In this document: positions 41,790 through 54,600 of the stretch, piece after piece
Numbering within the stretch: the first letter of the stretch is position 1
Layout of the letters: every line of letters starts with the position of its first letter
NCBI GenBank assembly: GCA_029204225.1
Contig: CM055106.1
Location: 45,019,313 to 45,083,312, forward strand
Direction of reading: 5' to 3'
Source of the DNA: Diphasiastrum complanatum
Lineage: Eukaryota; Streptophyta; Lycopodiopsida; Lycopodiales; Lycopodiaceae
DNA length: 64,000 nt
Notes under the pieces: generated by a model
What the model was told of the DNA's origin: nothing
Databases searched by the model: none
What the model saw: the letters and a program-made list of their open reading frames with translations, nothing else
Position numbers and translations under genes: made by a program

Positions 41790-43290
41790 TATTATATTTT
41801 TTTACTCGAGATCCATTGACTCGAGTATCCATTAATCCATCTTGTAGGTCTGCCAGTTGAATAGAGCCATTTTCAAATATTTCCATCACTTTATATGGTC
41901 CCATCCACCTTGTGTGTAGCTTCCTAAAAACTTCATATGTCGACTATCTTAAAGTAAAGCAAGATCTCCTTCTTTCAAAGAGATTTTCTTCAAATTATTA
42001 TTATACCTTGCTTTTCTTTTTGCTTGAACCTAAGAGGTTTCCTGCAGGGCACAATATCGGTCATCCTCTAATCGAGATATATTATGCAACATGTCATTAA
42101 TCATATGATTGGATTCATCTCTCTTGGATTCGATAAGTAGGGACATCGAATGAAATTGGTAGAGTTGGATACATTTCATAAACCAAATAGAATGGGATTT
42201 TCTTTGTTGTTATTTTTTCAGTATTTCTGTAGCCCAAAGTACAGATGACAACTTAGTATCCTAATCTATGAAATGCTGGCCTGTTATTTTATTTAGAATT
42301 TTACAGAGTATATCATTAACTCTTTCTGTTAACCCATTAGCTTTTGGATTCTAAGGTGTAGTCCTTCGATGTATAATCATAAAATATTTTAACAATTCAG
42401 CAATGGTTTGGTTGATGAAATGAGTTTCCCTATCACTTACCAATTCTAGTGGGCATCCATACTTGGTAATTATATTCATAAACAGAAAATTAGCAACTGT
42501 CTTTTGCATCGTTTCTTTTTGTTGCCTCAGCCTCAACTATTTTAGTACAATAGTCTGTGGCTACCAATATGTATCGATTTTTCTTATGCCTTGTGGCTGG
42601 TTTGATAGGACCCACAAAATCGGTCCCCCATTTTTCAAAGGGCACTAATGGCAAAATTGGTATTAAAGGCCAATTGCTGGAAGCTGTCAGTTTGCCAACT
42701 CATTGACATGATGGATCACAGTTTATAATAAACTGATGAACATCTCGATATATTGTTGGCCACTTGTATTTTTCATTCATTATTTTTTTTACGGTATTTT
42801 TCATTGCAAAATGGCCCCCTGCATCTTTCATTTGGAAAGATCTGATCACTAGTTGAATCTAATCTTTTTCCAAACATCTTCTAACCTCATCATTTTCCAT
42901 TTTGTACAAAATGACTAAAATTATGGTATAGGGAGCGACTCGATTTTGAAAAATATTTTTCTCTTCTCTGGTCATATTGTAAAGTTTGCATTCAATAATA
43001 TCTGCATACCATGAATCATGAGTTGTTAACAACATTACTTTCTCATCTGAAAGCGTATCAGAAACTAGATTCTTTTGTTCTGTAGTCTCGAGTCTTGATA
43101 AATAATCTACATTCGAATGGTATTTGCCAAGTTGAACCTCGACTGTATAATCAAATTCAGATAATAGGAGAATCTATCGAACTATTCTTCTTGACAAATT
43201 AGGCTTATTTACCAAGTACTTGATAGCATTATGATCGACATAAAAAATGAATGCATAACTAATCAAATAATGTCAAAAGAATGTGAGTGG
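41790..43290 (-). pseudogene. Gypsy D1 RNase H tail and integrase
   Basis: Minus strand, many stops: FYVDHNAIKYLVNKPNLSRR (RNase H end), LLLSEFDYTVEVQLGKYHSN, then the H2C2 domain (GGHFAMKNTVKKIMNEKYKW, INCDPSCQ), the first Asp in [20 protein letters not shown], the second in LELVSDRETHFINQTIAELL, the Glu in a GLTERVN-like segment, and a C-terminal part ending VNGSRVKKY near 41800. All three catalytic positions can be traced but the frame is shattered. Confidence 0.8.
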
Positions 43291-43299
43291 AATAAACAA

Positions 43300-43785
43300 T
43301 TTCTCGAAATTGCTTCTAGAATTGGTTTTTTAAGTCGGTCCAAGTGGAAACCAACCTTAGTTCTATTTGACTGAACCAGATTCTTGCCTCCTTTCTTAAT
43401 AAACCAGGAAAAATCCTCAACTTATCCGCATTCTTTATTGATGACTGCTATGGACTCAAATTGAGACACATAACTATCAGCATCCTCCATGGCTCTTCCT
43501 TTAAAATAATCATATCAAATCTTAGAGAAAGTTGATGTTGGAGCTGCCATCTCATCATGATCATTGGCTCCTTTGTCTAAATGGGATGGACTAGATGATT
43601 TTTCCTTTTCCGATTCGAGATCTAGTTATGGAGGTTCCTTAGTATAGGATTTTCTTCTTCGATCAGTCCAAGCATCTCTATCCCACTCTAATTCTCTTTT
43701 CCGTTCTCTATGCCTCCATCTTTCTTCTCGCTCTTTCCTTTGTCTTTATTGTCTATCTTTCCATTCTTGACCTTCGGACATATAA
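43300..43785 (-). pseudogene. Gypsy D1 gag N-terminus
   Basis: Begins MSEGQEWKDRQ at ~43783, followed by a strongly charged Arg/Glu stretch (RKEREERWRHRERKRELEWD) that may form a helix, an acidic Ser-rich stretch, then YDYFKGRAMEDADSYVSQFE, the gag signature shared with element A. After ~43310 the sequence jumps into RNase H, so most of gag, protease and RT are deleted. Stops at codon 12 and further on. Confidence 0.75.
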
Positions 43786-44790
43786 AGACAAAAAGATCAA
43801 TTTCATAATATTGAAGTTTGTAGGATTGAGATTTTTCGATATAGAATCAAATTTAATCAGATATTTAGTTTACACATTTGCATATGTCACTATGTCCATA
43901 CCCACAATTAGCAGTAAATTTGCCTCATAATTACTCACCTCTTTTAAGGCATCACAAGGTCTTATAAAAAAGACCAATCACATGAATTTAAATCTTCAAA
44001 GATTTATCTAGACCAATCATTCTTCCATTATCAATTTTGTGATCCATCCATAAGGTATTATAATGCGACCTTGCGATCACAGTGATCTCCGTGCTCTCTC
44101 CTCTATTTCTGTCAAAATGGCTGATCAAGTTCTTGCCAGAGGTGGGCGATTTATACGAAGGTGATGATTGATTATGATGTTGGATGTTGACAAAGATTCC
44201 AGTATTACATTTGAAAGTTCTCCTCCGATCAATCACTTTGAAAAATGCTAAAGAGATTTCCTCCAGAGAACCCGCGTTAGTTGCTGTTATGACAAAGACT
44301 ATGAATCCATCACTTCAAGAGCTACCAACATATAAAATTTCGAAGATTGCGTTGATAATCTGTGCGAGTCTTTAAGTATACAGTTTATTAATGACGTTGC
44401 ACCATGGAATTTCATTGATGTAATACTGCTGAATACACATATATACATACAAGACTCTTTGTTATCATTGCATCTTTGATTGAATTATGTTTATAATGCC
44501 ACATTCACCCTTCATGGCCATGCATAATACACAATCACTGTTACAATATCATGACCACAAGTCTCATGTCGCCTGGTCCAATGAAATTCTCCTTCTAGTT
44601 TTAGAAGACTCCCTAAAATCACAATTTCTTCTTCAAACAAGGGAATAAATTTCTAAAATAACCAACTTGTCTAAGGAATAGTCTAAGTGAATCTTGATTT
44701 TTGATACTTCTAACAAAATTCCTTCTGGACATCTTTAATCAGGTTCCTTGAACCACTGCGTAAAATCCTTTTCATTAATAAAACCAGTCG
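43786..44790 (-). other. Gypsy D1 leader
   Basis: Between PBS and gag; no gene recognised. Small frames (e.g. 43988-44236) have no motif. Confidence 0.5.
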
Positions 44791-44809
44791 ATCCCCGACA
44801 ATGGTGCCA
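44791..44809 (-). other. Primer-binding site, tRNA-Asp type (Gypsy D1)
   Basis: The minus strand reads TGGCACCATTGTCGGGGAT, a tRNA-Asp complement with three changes, 12 nt from the LTR end. Confidence 0.82.
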
Positions 44810-44821
44810 AAATTTAGCTTA

Positions 44822-45744
44822 TGTTGTAACTTACTGAACTCAATTTTGTATGATTTATGTAGTATAAGAGGTACTGTTCCCTATAGATATCAAAATTATA
44901 GTTATTACTTAATGAAAAACCTTTATGTAGTGAAATAAATGATAAACTGGTCATCAACAGATGCTCTTGTCCAACGGCCAGTTCTTTTTGTTGTTCAAAG
45001 TTTAATTGTTTATTTATGTTACACATAATTCCAATGTATCTAATTATCTCGTGCCAATAGCTTTACACAATCAATGATGTATCGAATTAGAGACCTCTCT
45101 AAGTACACAAGCCATAGTAGTGAATCTGTATAGTTTTGATGCTATATGAGAACAGATTTGAATAAGCAAGTTAAGCCATCATGCAAATAGCAGAGGATCT
45201 ACACTACCAAGTATTCTACTTATCAAATTAGCTAAGTAACATACAATTGTATTGAATAGGAGACATTGATATGCTTGTTTCACCCTGATTAGATCATCAG
45301 ATATATGTACTACAATGTGCATTCACCATGTTGTATTTCATAACACTTAATAGAACAATAGAGTATGCACTTAATACTCAAATAGCATAAGCACATTCCC
45401 GGAAATAATAATCAAAGAGCAAGAGCGACTCACAATCATAGACAATATAAGGTACTTAATACTTCTATCTTCAATATATTTCATTAAAACAACTGAGTAC
45501 AATGACTCTTTATAGCTCATGACTGTCCATAATTGTCTAATTGCTATAACTGAATCAGGTATCGAATTTCATATTTCGAGTCAATATCGATTTCTAGAAT
45601 ATCGATACGTATCAATTTTGCCTTAAGAATTCTAATTCAATCTAAAACAAATTCTATTTTGCATAATAAAAATGGCCTTTCTGCCATAATAAATAGGAAC
45701 TCTAACTACAAACAAATGTAAAAAGGATCATGTGAACCCTCACA
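44822..45744 (-). repeat. LTR of Gypsy D (~920 bp, single copy)
   Basis: The minus strand starts TGTGAGGGTTCACATG (45744) and ends GTTACAACA (44822). The end carries TATAGGGAACAGTACCTCTT, equivalent to the CCTGTGGGAACGACACT phrase of LTR A. A TATA-like TATAAAGA lies at 45514-45507. Borders are inferred from PBS position and TG/CA; there is no second copy to test them. Confidence 0.65.
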
Positions 45745-45799
45745 TTTCCTATCCTCCTTCAAACCTAGATCCAAGCACATTCAAGCATCAAAGGAACAA

Positions 45800-46580
45800 G
45801 AGGATTAACATTACTACAACAATGATCTTATTCAGGACCTTGCATAGTGTTCCATTTGCTCTTTTAGTTAATACGTTGGCTTTAAGATTATATGGGATTG
45901 TCTTTCTATGTTTGATCAGGAAATAAGTAGTCAATAATCAGATTGTATCATTAAGAAAATGGGTACCACGATCATTGACTAACTCAAGAGGACAACCATA
46001 ACGTGTAATAATAGATTTGAATAGAAAAGCGACAGTTTTCGCATCGTTTCATTTCGTTGCTTCTGCTTCAACCTTCTTCGTTGCATAATCCGTCACAACC
46101 AAAATATATCGACACTTTGTGTGTTGAGTCACTGGCTTTATTGGACCCACAAAATCAATCCCCCACTTTTCAAATGGTGCAAGTGGAATGATTGGCGTCA
46201 ACGGCCAATTCATGGATTTGGTTGGTTTACCAAGTCTGTGGCATGGATCACAAGATCGAATATAAATGGAGACATCCTTAAACATGGTAGGCCACCAATA
46301 CTTGGCGGTCATAATCTTATTAATAATGTTCTTCAAAGCAAAATGTTCATCGACATCTTTGGAATGCAAAGCTTGAATTACTTCTGGAATATCTTCCACT
46401 TCAAGACATCTTCTTAGTTGATGATCTGGACCAAGCTTATACAGAATGTTGTTTATAATGGTATAAGGTGCAACTTTGTACTGAAATATTGTTTTCTTCT
46501 CCAAGTCATATCCTTCAGGATATATATGATCTTTGAGATAAATAATTATATCAGAATATAAAAAATTTGTAGAATATGAA
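45800..46580 (-). pseudogene. Gypsy D2 integrase fragment
   Basis: The 151-codon frame 46504-46049 starts EKKTIFQYKVAPYTIINNIL and holds the zinc domain (H...H in HSKDVDEHFALKN, CDPCHR) and the first Asp in [20 protein letters not shown]. After a stop, AFLFKSIITRYGCPLELVND gives the second Asp in NDRGTHFLND. The Glu position reads NVLTKRANGT, so Glu has become Lys. Upstream RNase H is lost at ~46580. Confidence 0.85.
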
Positions 46581-47337
46581 TTTTGAACTGATGGGTTATG
46601 ACATCTGACCGATGCTACATCTACTAGATATGTTGAAGTAACACAACCTTTCCATAGGATCCCAATTTTTTATCTGTCAGAGCAATCACCTAGAATAGCC
46701 AACAGTGCCAATAGAGACATGGACACCGAATCTAGGAGAAGAACCAGGAGGACCTTATTTTAGTATCCTGAGTTGGTCTCTAAGATTTCAAGTTGGGGGA
46801 CATCCCTTATTGAGGACTGTGCCAATAGTCCTAGTATAGAAGTAAAAACCATTTAGACATCCAGGCTAGATCTAATCTAGACCTACCAAGAACCTCAGTC
46901 AAAAATGCTTTTTAGTCTTGTTAGAATCCCTCCATAGCCCTTATAGCTAAACGATTGGCAGCTATCCTGCACCGGTAGCTAACTACCCGTGCTTTACACC
47001 CGAAATTAAGCAGCATCTCTGTATCAATGGTTAACCCGTACAGATCGAATATGTCGCCCCGCAACCCACAAGGCACAGACTGTGCTTTTACCTACCTAGG
47101 CAGCACTTTGCCTCATCTGTCCTACATGTAGACAGCGCTAGGCCCGAACCACAGAAACTGACCGTGCTTACACCTCAAGGGTAGCACTTTGACTCATCAA
47201 GTCCCCCGTTCTGTCGACCACCCCGACCGTGGATGCACCCATGCTTACACTGTGGGCAGCACCTTGCACAACAGTTGTCCTGATGAACCCCAAACAATGG
47301 CCATTTTTGTGAGATCCACATAGTTGACTGGCCAGTC
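46581..47337. other. Leader-like interval, no gene
   Basis: Adjoins the PBS at 47338 and is less AT-rich than its surroundings. Phrases such as GTGCTTACACC...GGGCAGCAC(C/T)TTG recur at about 47080-47110, 47170 and 47240-47260. No gag motif seen. Confidence 0.4.
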
Positions 47338-47350
47338 GGCTCTAATACCA
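47338..47350 (-). other. Probable primer-binding site (TGGTATTAGAGCC)
   Basis: The minus strand reads TGGTATTAGAGCC, one change from the initiator-Met PBS, two bases from a TG...CA LTR end. It indicates a minus-strand LTR element of unrecognised family. Confidence 0.65.
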
Positions 47351-47352
47351 CA

Positions 47353-48086
47353 TGTTACACAAGCATCCCAAAGGGAGCAGGGAACCACAACTTAGCTTCC
47401 CAGCCTTCAACTCTTGCCATCCAGACCCACTTGACATACAAGCAGCCAACTCGCCAACAATGATCAAACCCAACCAACTTGAGATTCAGAAACCAACATT
47501 GAGATCCAACCTGGCGCCATGCCAGATCGGGGGTCCCGACGTGGGTGACTTCTCTCTAAGCAAGCCGCCTTACATACATCAAACTTAACTAGCTTGAAGC
47601 TTCGTTACAAATGAGTAACATCCATTCCAAGCAAGTTGTTTGACTCACATCAGACTTAACCAACCCAAAGCTTCGTCATGAGCGCTGGAATCCAACCTGG
47701 CGCCAGGCCAAACTGGACAACCATAAAAAAGTTACTTCCACCCGAGCAAGCCATTCAACTCAGCCGATAGGTTAGAGCCCATTCCCCAAGAGCTTAACAC
47801 ATTCACGTTCATGAAAGGAGCACTTAGAACCAGAAGCTGCAATAGATATGAAGACAACTAGTTCCTGGACGGAATGGTCCCAACAACATACCGCTGGCGC
47901 CTTGGACCGAATGGTCTTGACGACATACCGCTGGCATCCCGGGATATGACCCTCAGCTATGTGCTAGATCAAAAAGTTTAAAGTGGCCTTACAATTGGCG
48001 CTTTTACTGAACACTGAAACCCAGAAGGTAATCAGAGTCAGTTTGAGAAAAATCTCACTTTATTAATAAATTTTGAGAAGGCTACA
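47353..48086 (-). repeat. LTR-like region of unknown element, with internal tandem repeats
   Basis: Minus-strand LTR proposed from TGTAGCCTTCTC (48086) to GTGTAACA (47353), next to the PBS. Contains two CCAACCTGGCGCCA(T/G)GCC copies (47512 and 47693) within degenerate AAGCAAG-headed repeats, and a 37-bp tandem duplication at 47867-47940 (GAATGGTC...CATACCGCTGGC). The outer border is a guess. Confidence 0.45.
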
Positions 48087-48289
48087 TTTCAAGTGTGTGA
48101 CCGACCCTAGTCTATGGTGCGCTGGCATGCCAAGGTGGGCGCCAGGACAACATTCCAGCGAGGGAGGCTGAGACTTGGTTGGAGCTTGCCCTGAGTCGCA
48201 ACCCGCACTCCCCTATAGTATTGGTGAGATTCGCCACCTCCCCTCATACCAAGTGCTCTGCCCAGGCTGGTAAAGCACATTTTTTCTCT
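48087..48289. other. Short interval, no gene
   Basis: GC-richer DNA between the unknown LTR and a Copia I LTR fragment. Nothing recognised. Confidence 0.4.
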
Positions 48290-48752
48290 CTAGAAAGTCA
48301 TTTTCTCTCTCTATAATTTAGTGATCCCCATGCTTCCTTTAATTATGCCTAGATCGTGTGAGGTGATTGCACATCGATCTGAGCTCTCTGGACTTCGCTA
48401 GAACCGATCAAAGATTTTCAGCCATAAGAACTTGGCGCGGGCTGGATTCTGGTCACAGTGGCGCCGGGAGCAATGCTGGTGCCGGGAGCAATGTTACCGC
48501 CAGTGGCGCCGGAAGTAAAGCTTGTAAAAGTAGCTTTACAACATCAAGATCTAGCTGAGTTTGCATCTCTATCATTGAGTAGATGTTGGTTTTCTACGTT
48601 GGCATTGATGAATTTTGTGTTGTCTTTCCAACCAAAGATCAAGAGATGTTAATGGATCTTAAATGGTTTATTTTTCTTCACATGGTATCAGAGCTTGTGT
48701 TGTAGGTTATGAAAGGATCAGCCACATTTATCAAGGATTTGGAGGAGTTTCT
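48290..48752 (+). repeat. Copia I LTR 3' part, PBS (48683-48694) and leader start
   Basis: The end ...TTTTCTTCACA is followed by TGGTATCAGAGCTTGTGTT. Both sides match Copia I (minus) at 30660-30525: CCAACCAAAGATCA, TGGATCTTAA and, after the PBS, GTAGGTTATGA. Inside, at 48440-48520, is a GC-rich insertion not present in the other LTR I copies. The leader stops at the Gypsy LTR at 48753. Confidence 0.75.
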
Positions 48753-49865
<1,113 letters not shown>

Positions 49866-50129
49866 GCTTCGACTTTAGGCTCAATTACTTAGGTACAATC
49901 TCTTTCTTATGGTCATTGTGATGTCATTTGATTGATGGTTCCCCTCCTAGGATGACCTTGGCTGTCATTGGACATTTCTCTACCTATGTTTTGTTGTTGG
50001 TAGATTCTCTACCAATATTAGGGTTAACCGATTGCTAGTTGATCTAAGTCTTTTATTGTTATTAAAAGTAACTAGACTTGTGACTTAATGACCCATCCAT
50101 GGCATCTTGTTGTGTAAGTCCATGAGTTG
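49866..50129. other. Interval with no recognisable gene
   Basis: Between the Gypsy LTR and the first Gypsy C3 similarity. Nothing recognised. Confidence 0.4.
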
Positions 50130-50399
50130 AGGACAAATTAGTTAGTTACTTGGGAGATAGTTGAATGTGACATGTTAGTGAAAAGTTGAGAAAACCACAT
50201 TCAGTTATGCTCGGTTGTAGAAAGTGACATCCGAGAAACTGAATGGCAGGCAAAAAAGCCAGGAAGAGAGAAGATAGAAAAGAGAAACCGAGAAGAGAAG
50301 AGAACCTCTGTTGTTGATAGTTGAAGATGGGAGAGAGGTCACGAAGGATTGAGTAGTGTGGAGAGCGCATAGAGCTAGAGATTTGTCAAGATCCATATC

Positions 50400-51060
50400 G
50401 GACGAGTAGATTGGTTGTATTGAAAGAACCAGCAGAAACAGATGGAAAAGTTGTAGTCGCAATTTGATGAGAAGATCAAAGCATTGGAAGATTTTCATAG
50501 ACAAGCGAACAAGGAACCTGAGAAGTTTGCAAAGACTTTTCCTACTAGGGAAAATGTCTGGTGTTCTATTTGTACAAGAAATCACACAGTGAATGAGTGT
50601 CCTCAATTGAAAAAATGAATGGAAATCAGTATATGCCATTTGTGTAATTCACCTGTAACTTCAATCCTTGGATAATTCAGCAACGGTATGCCCAAATGGG
50701 ATATCGAGAACCACATTATGGAGCAAATCTGACAACTAGACCTCGTCAATCTGCCCTTGGATACTCGGAATGGTTAGCCTTACCTGCCCCACCAAAGCAC
50801 CCCGCTCATCCTGCCAATTTGATGGAACCAGAACCTTACAGAAGTGCCGAGCAATGGAACTATGATAATGATCAAGAAGGTGGATCTTCAGAACAATATG
50901 CTATTTATGTTGTCGCGCAACAACAAGCATCTAAGAACTGGACCAGAGCACCACTTGGATGATTTGCATGTGGAGAAAATCACAGAGCTGCAAAATGTCC
51001 AAATAAAAAAAAATCTGTACCATTAGGAGCTCATTACGACTCTTAAACCAATACTGTAAA
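50400..51060 (+). pseudogene. Gypsy C3 nucleocapsid region
   Basis: Plus frames: FDEKIKALEDFHRQANKEPE, VWCSICTRNHTVNECPQLKK (knuckle CX2CX4HX4C, intact), then a 60-residue Pro/Tyr/Arg linker (GYREPHYGANLTTRPRQSAL) and a second knuckle FACGENHRAAKC whose first Cys is lost, followed by CPNKKKSVPLGAHYD. The same pair of knuckles occurs in C1. Upstream gag capsid sequence is mostly gone. Confidence 0.75.
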
Positions 51061-51079
51061 CTGGAATGAAGCTCTTGCA

Positions 51080-51900
51080 ACGATTGACTGTACAACAGGA
51101 TATATGTGTCAACAAGACAATCAGTCAGATTTGAGCGAGATTTCATTATTGGATCGAACCTTGGATACACCGATCACTTTTCTATTGAATGTGCTGAATG
51201 TACTTCGATATCAACGGAGTCTATACCAGATCCGATTGAAAATGAACTCATTCTTGTGAGTCATGCCTTGACTTATGATGACAATGCAAAACTTACTGAT
51301 GAGCAGATTCTAAATCATATGGATCCGACCAGATTTGGAGTGCGTAATATTCTTGATGAACCAACAATAAAACCGCCAAAAGCAGTTATATTGAAGGAAG
51401 ACATGATCACAGGGTCAATGACGAAGAAACAAGCCAAACAACATTATAATACGGTCCTGAAATGGGAAAATTCTCCTCAAAAGATTGATTCAAAGAATGT
51501 GCCACCCTTACTAAATAAAGACAAAGGAAAAGTCAAGGATGATTCTACAAGTCAGAGTTCTAGCAAGACATCATCGTCTAGGAAGTCTTCACCTTTGAAG
51601 AAGAGTTTATCTTCTCAAAATTCATCACCTCCATGATCAATTCCTGCTAAGAAGGCTAAGCGAAGATCCAAGACAAGTCCTTTTGATAAAGAGCAAATAG
51701 ATGTAGTCCAGCATGATATGCCCGAATATTTAAAATATTATTCACTGGATGATGTGGTTATCATGTTACCCAAAGCACATCATGAACCCGAAGAATAGGT
51801 GCCAGAATCGAAAGATGTTTATGATGGCCCAGCTAGGACACAGCCTATGAATCTTGCTAAACCAAGAGAACCAGAAAAAATTGTATAAGTTGGATCACAA
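51080..51900 (+). pseudogene. Gypsy C3 protease-to-RT linker (protease missing)
   Basis: A 176-codon frame (51106-51636) without retropepsin motifs: KLTDEQILNHMDPTRFGVRN, then a Ser/Lys-rich low-complexity end (SQSSSKTSSSRKSSPLKKSL). Broken frames lead to YLKYYSLDDVVIMLP and LNPE. The position normally occupied by protease shows no DSG-like motif, so protease appears deleted or replaced. Confidence 0.55.
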
Positions 51901-52610
51901 CTTAATCCTGAATAGCTTCAAGCGCTACGAACGTTACTTATTAAGTATCAAGATTGCTTTGCCTGGACTTATCAAGATCTCTAGAGTATTTTGACATCAG
52001 TTATTGAACACACCATACCTTTAATACCTACTGCAGTTCCAAAGGTTACAAAGTTCTATCACTATAATCCTAATGTTGCGGATCTGATAAGAAAAGAGCT
52101 TCAGAGACTGCTTGATGTCGATTTCATTTATGAAATCGAGCATACAAAATGAGTTTCACCGATTGTCATTGTTCCTAAGAAGAATGGGAAATTGAAAATT
52201 TGTGTGAATCTCAAGGCCTTGAACTGATGCGGAAGGATCACTTTCCATTATCATTTACTGAAAGCATTTTGGACCACCTTGTTGGAGCGGAAGCTTATAG
52301 TTTTCTGGATGGATTTACTAGTTACAACCAAGTCAAGATTGCACCTGCAGATCGTCACAAAACAACTTTTGCAACAGAATGGGACACCTATGCTTACAAA
52401 GTAATGCTGTTTGGACTCTGTAATGCACCAAGTTTGTTCCAAAGAGTTGCTTTTAAAGATTATCTACAAAAATTCCTTGAAACTCACTTGGATGACCTTG
52501 GAGCCCATAACACAGATACAGACCACCTGGATCGATTGGAGAAAGTATTTGAACGATGTCGCAAGTATCAAATTTCTCTAAATTCAAAAAAGTGTCAGAT
52601 CTAAGTTTCC
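51901..52610 (+). pseudogene. Gypsy C3 reverse transcriptase
   Basis: Starts with LLIKYQDCFAWTYQDL, then IEHTIPLIPTAVPKVTKFYH, VSPIVIVPKKNGKLKICVNL, AYSFLDGFTSYNQVKIAPAD, RHKTTFATEWDTYAYKVMLF, GLCNAPSLFQRV and ETHLDDLGAHNTDTDHLDRL. The catalytic box reads HLDD where YLDD is usual; both Asp are kept. The 134-codon frame 52200-52604 covers most of the palm. Stops near 51982, 52150 and 52603. Confidence 0.9.
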
Positions 52611-53290
52611 CACGGAGTTGTGTTTGGACATGTGATATCGAGACATGGCATTGCTACAAATTATTCTGAAATCAAGGTTATTGTGAAATTTCCACCGCCA
52701 ACAACAATTCGTGGAGTTTATGTGTTTATGGGTCATGCAAACTACTATTTTATTATCTTCTTTGCGGATTTATCACGACCTTTATACAAACTGACTATTG
52801 TTCCTATTTGGACAGTAGAGGCGTTAGAAGCCTTTGAAAAATTAAAAAAAACATTAACTTCAACACCAATACTGCGTTCTCCAGATTGGACGATTGAGTT
52901 TCATGTTCACACTGATGCCTCGAAATATGCAATTGAATTAGTTTTGATGCAGCCAGGTGACTATAAGAAGGACTATCAAATACGATTTGCAAGCAGACAT
53001 CTTATAGATCTGGAGAAGAACTATTCAACAATAGAATGTGAAGTATTAGCCATGATTTTTTCTGTATGAAAATTTTGTCATTACCTCATGGAAACGCACT
53101 TTGCATTTTATACGGATCACCAGTCGTTACTTTACTTAGTAAACAAGACGTGCAATACTGGGCATATTGTAAGATGGTTACTGTTATTGACTGAATTTGA
53201 CTTTGGTATTGTGGTTCGTAAGAGAAAGCAACATTATCTAGCCAACCACGTTTCGCGAATTGAATCCGCAACAGTTAATACTGAAGTAGA
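52611..53290 (+). pseudogene. Gypsy C3 RT connection and RNase H
   Basis: VVFGHVISRHGIATNYSEIK and FADLSRPLYKLT (RT thumb/connection), then RNase H: HTDASKYAIELVLMQ (Asp), RFASRHLIDLEKNYSTIECE (Glu) and, after a stop at ~53067, FYTDHQSLLYLVNK (Asp). The three metal-binding residues are present. Only one or two interruptions in this stretch. Confidence 0.9.
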
Positions 53291-54600
53291 TGATGAATTA
53301 CCAGATGCTGCATTATTCTATGTAGAGGCAATGCCTGAGTGGGCAGCGAATATTGTTGAGTACTTGATGCTAGGACAACTGAATGACTCTTTGAAAAAAG
53401 TATAGAAGAGGCAATTGATTCATAAGGCTCAACCTTATCAATTGATTGTAGGACAATTGTATCGCTGTGGATCAGACAATATTCTACGTAGATGTGTTTT
53501 ACCACATGAAATACCAGATTTAGTCATGTTTTCACATGATGGCATGGGTGGAGGACACTTCTCTATAGATATTACTATTCGCAAACTTTGCAATCAGGTT
53601 GTTGGTGGCCTACGCTTCATAAGGACACCGAAAAGTATATCAGACATGTGATGTTTGCCAGCAAACACGACAACCTACTAGACAGAACTATGAACCCTTA
53701 CATCCGGTTTTATCGCAAGCACCAATTGAAAAATGGGGAATGGATTATGTTGGTCCTATTCATCCTACCGCGCGAGGATCTTAGGCCCGATACATTATCG
53801 TAGCAACTGATTATATGACCAGGTGGGTTGAAGCCAAAGTTGTCAAAGTTGCTAATGCAAAATCTACGGCCAAGTTTCTCTATAAAAATATTATTATCAG
53901 ATTTGGATGTCTGATCAAAATTGTCAGTGACTGGGATACACACTTTGTTAATCAAACGATAAAGTGTTTACTGGAAGATTTTTTTGTTATACACAGATTT
54001 AGTACTCCTTATAATCTCAGAGGGAATGGCCAAGCTGAATCTACCAATAAGATTCTCTTCACTATTATGACGAAAACAGTTGAAGCGAGTCGATCTGATT
54101 GGGAACATATATTGCATGTAGCATTATTGGCATTCAGAACCACTTACAAGAGTAGTACAAATCAAACACCCTTTCAACTAGTTTATGGGCAAGATGTTGT
54201 CATGCCGATTGAATCTTTAATACCATCTTTACGCATAGCAGTAACAGAGTGGTTAAGTGATGATAAGTCTTTACAACTATGTCATGAAGCGTTGCACAAA
54301 TTGCGTGAAACAAGATTGATGGCAGTTCATGTGTTAGCAACAGAGAAAGCCCACCATAAGACATGGCACGATCGTCGATTACACAAAAAAGATCTAAAAG
54401 CAGGAGATCTCACATTGATGTACAAAACCAAGGTGATCAAGGGGAAATTGAAGTTTGTCGGTGAAGGCCCATATAGAGTGAAGAAAATCCTGAACTATGG
54501 AACAATGATTCTTGAGCACTTGGATGGAAAATGATTTGATACTCCTGTGAACGGCAGTCGATAATGCAAGTTTTGACAGCCTGCTTTGCCAATTCAGCAA
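53291..54600 (+). pseudogene. Gypsy C3 integrase
   Basis: AMPEWAANIVEYLMLGQLND leads into the zinc domain (FSHDGMGGGHFSIDITIRKL, partly frameshifted), then the 239-codon frame 53815-54534: MTRWVEAKVVKVANAKSTAK, IVSDWDTHFVNQTIKCLLED (second catalytic Asp), GNGQAESTNKILFTIMTKTV (Glu), NQTPFQLVYGQDVVMPIESL and KTWHDRRLHKKDLKAGDLTL. The first Asp lies in a different frame near 53743. Ends NGSR, a stop, then ALPIQQA as in C1. Confidence 0.9.

Larger units (their letters stand above)
41790..46580 (-). mobile_element. Gypsy D: two partial copies in tandem sharing one LTR
   Basis: Minus-strand order from high to low coordinate: integrase of copy D2 (46580-45800), purine-rich GGAGGATAGG, LTR (45744-44822), tRNA-Asp PBS (44809-44791), leader, gag start (43785-43300), deletion, RNase H end and integrase of copy D1 (43290-41790). 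The two integrases are of the same family. Such a pol-LTR-gag junction is the usual product of recombination between LTRs of adjacent or identical elements. Confidence 0.75.

Noticed and set aside
46960-47010. Possible 5S rRNA fragment (TGCACCGG ... GAAATTAAGC)
   Set aside because: Only two short words agree, with wrong spacing; the promoter boxes and remainder are absent.
51106-51636. Independent host gene encoding a Ser/Lys-rich protein
   Set aside because: It sits exactly between the Gypsy C3 zinc knuckle and RT on the same strand, so it is better explained as the pol linker.
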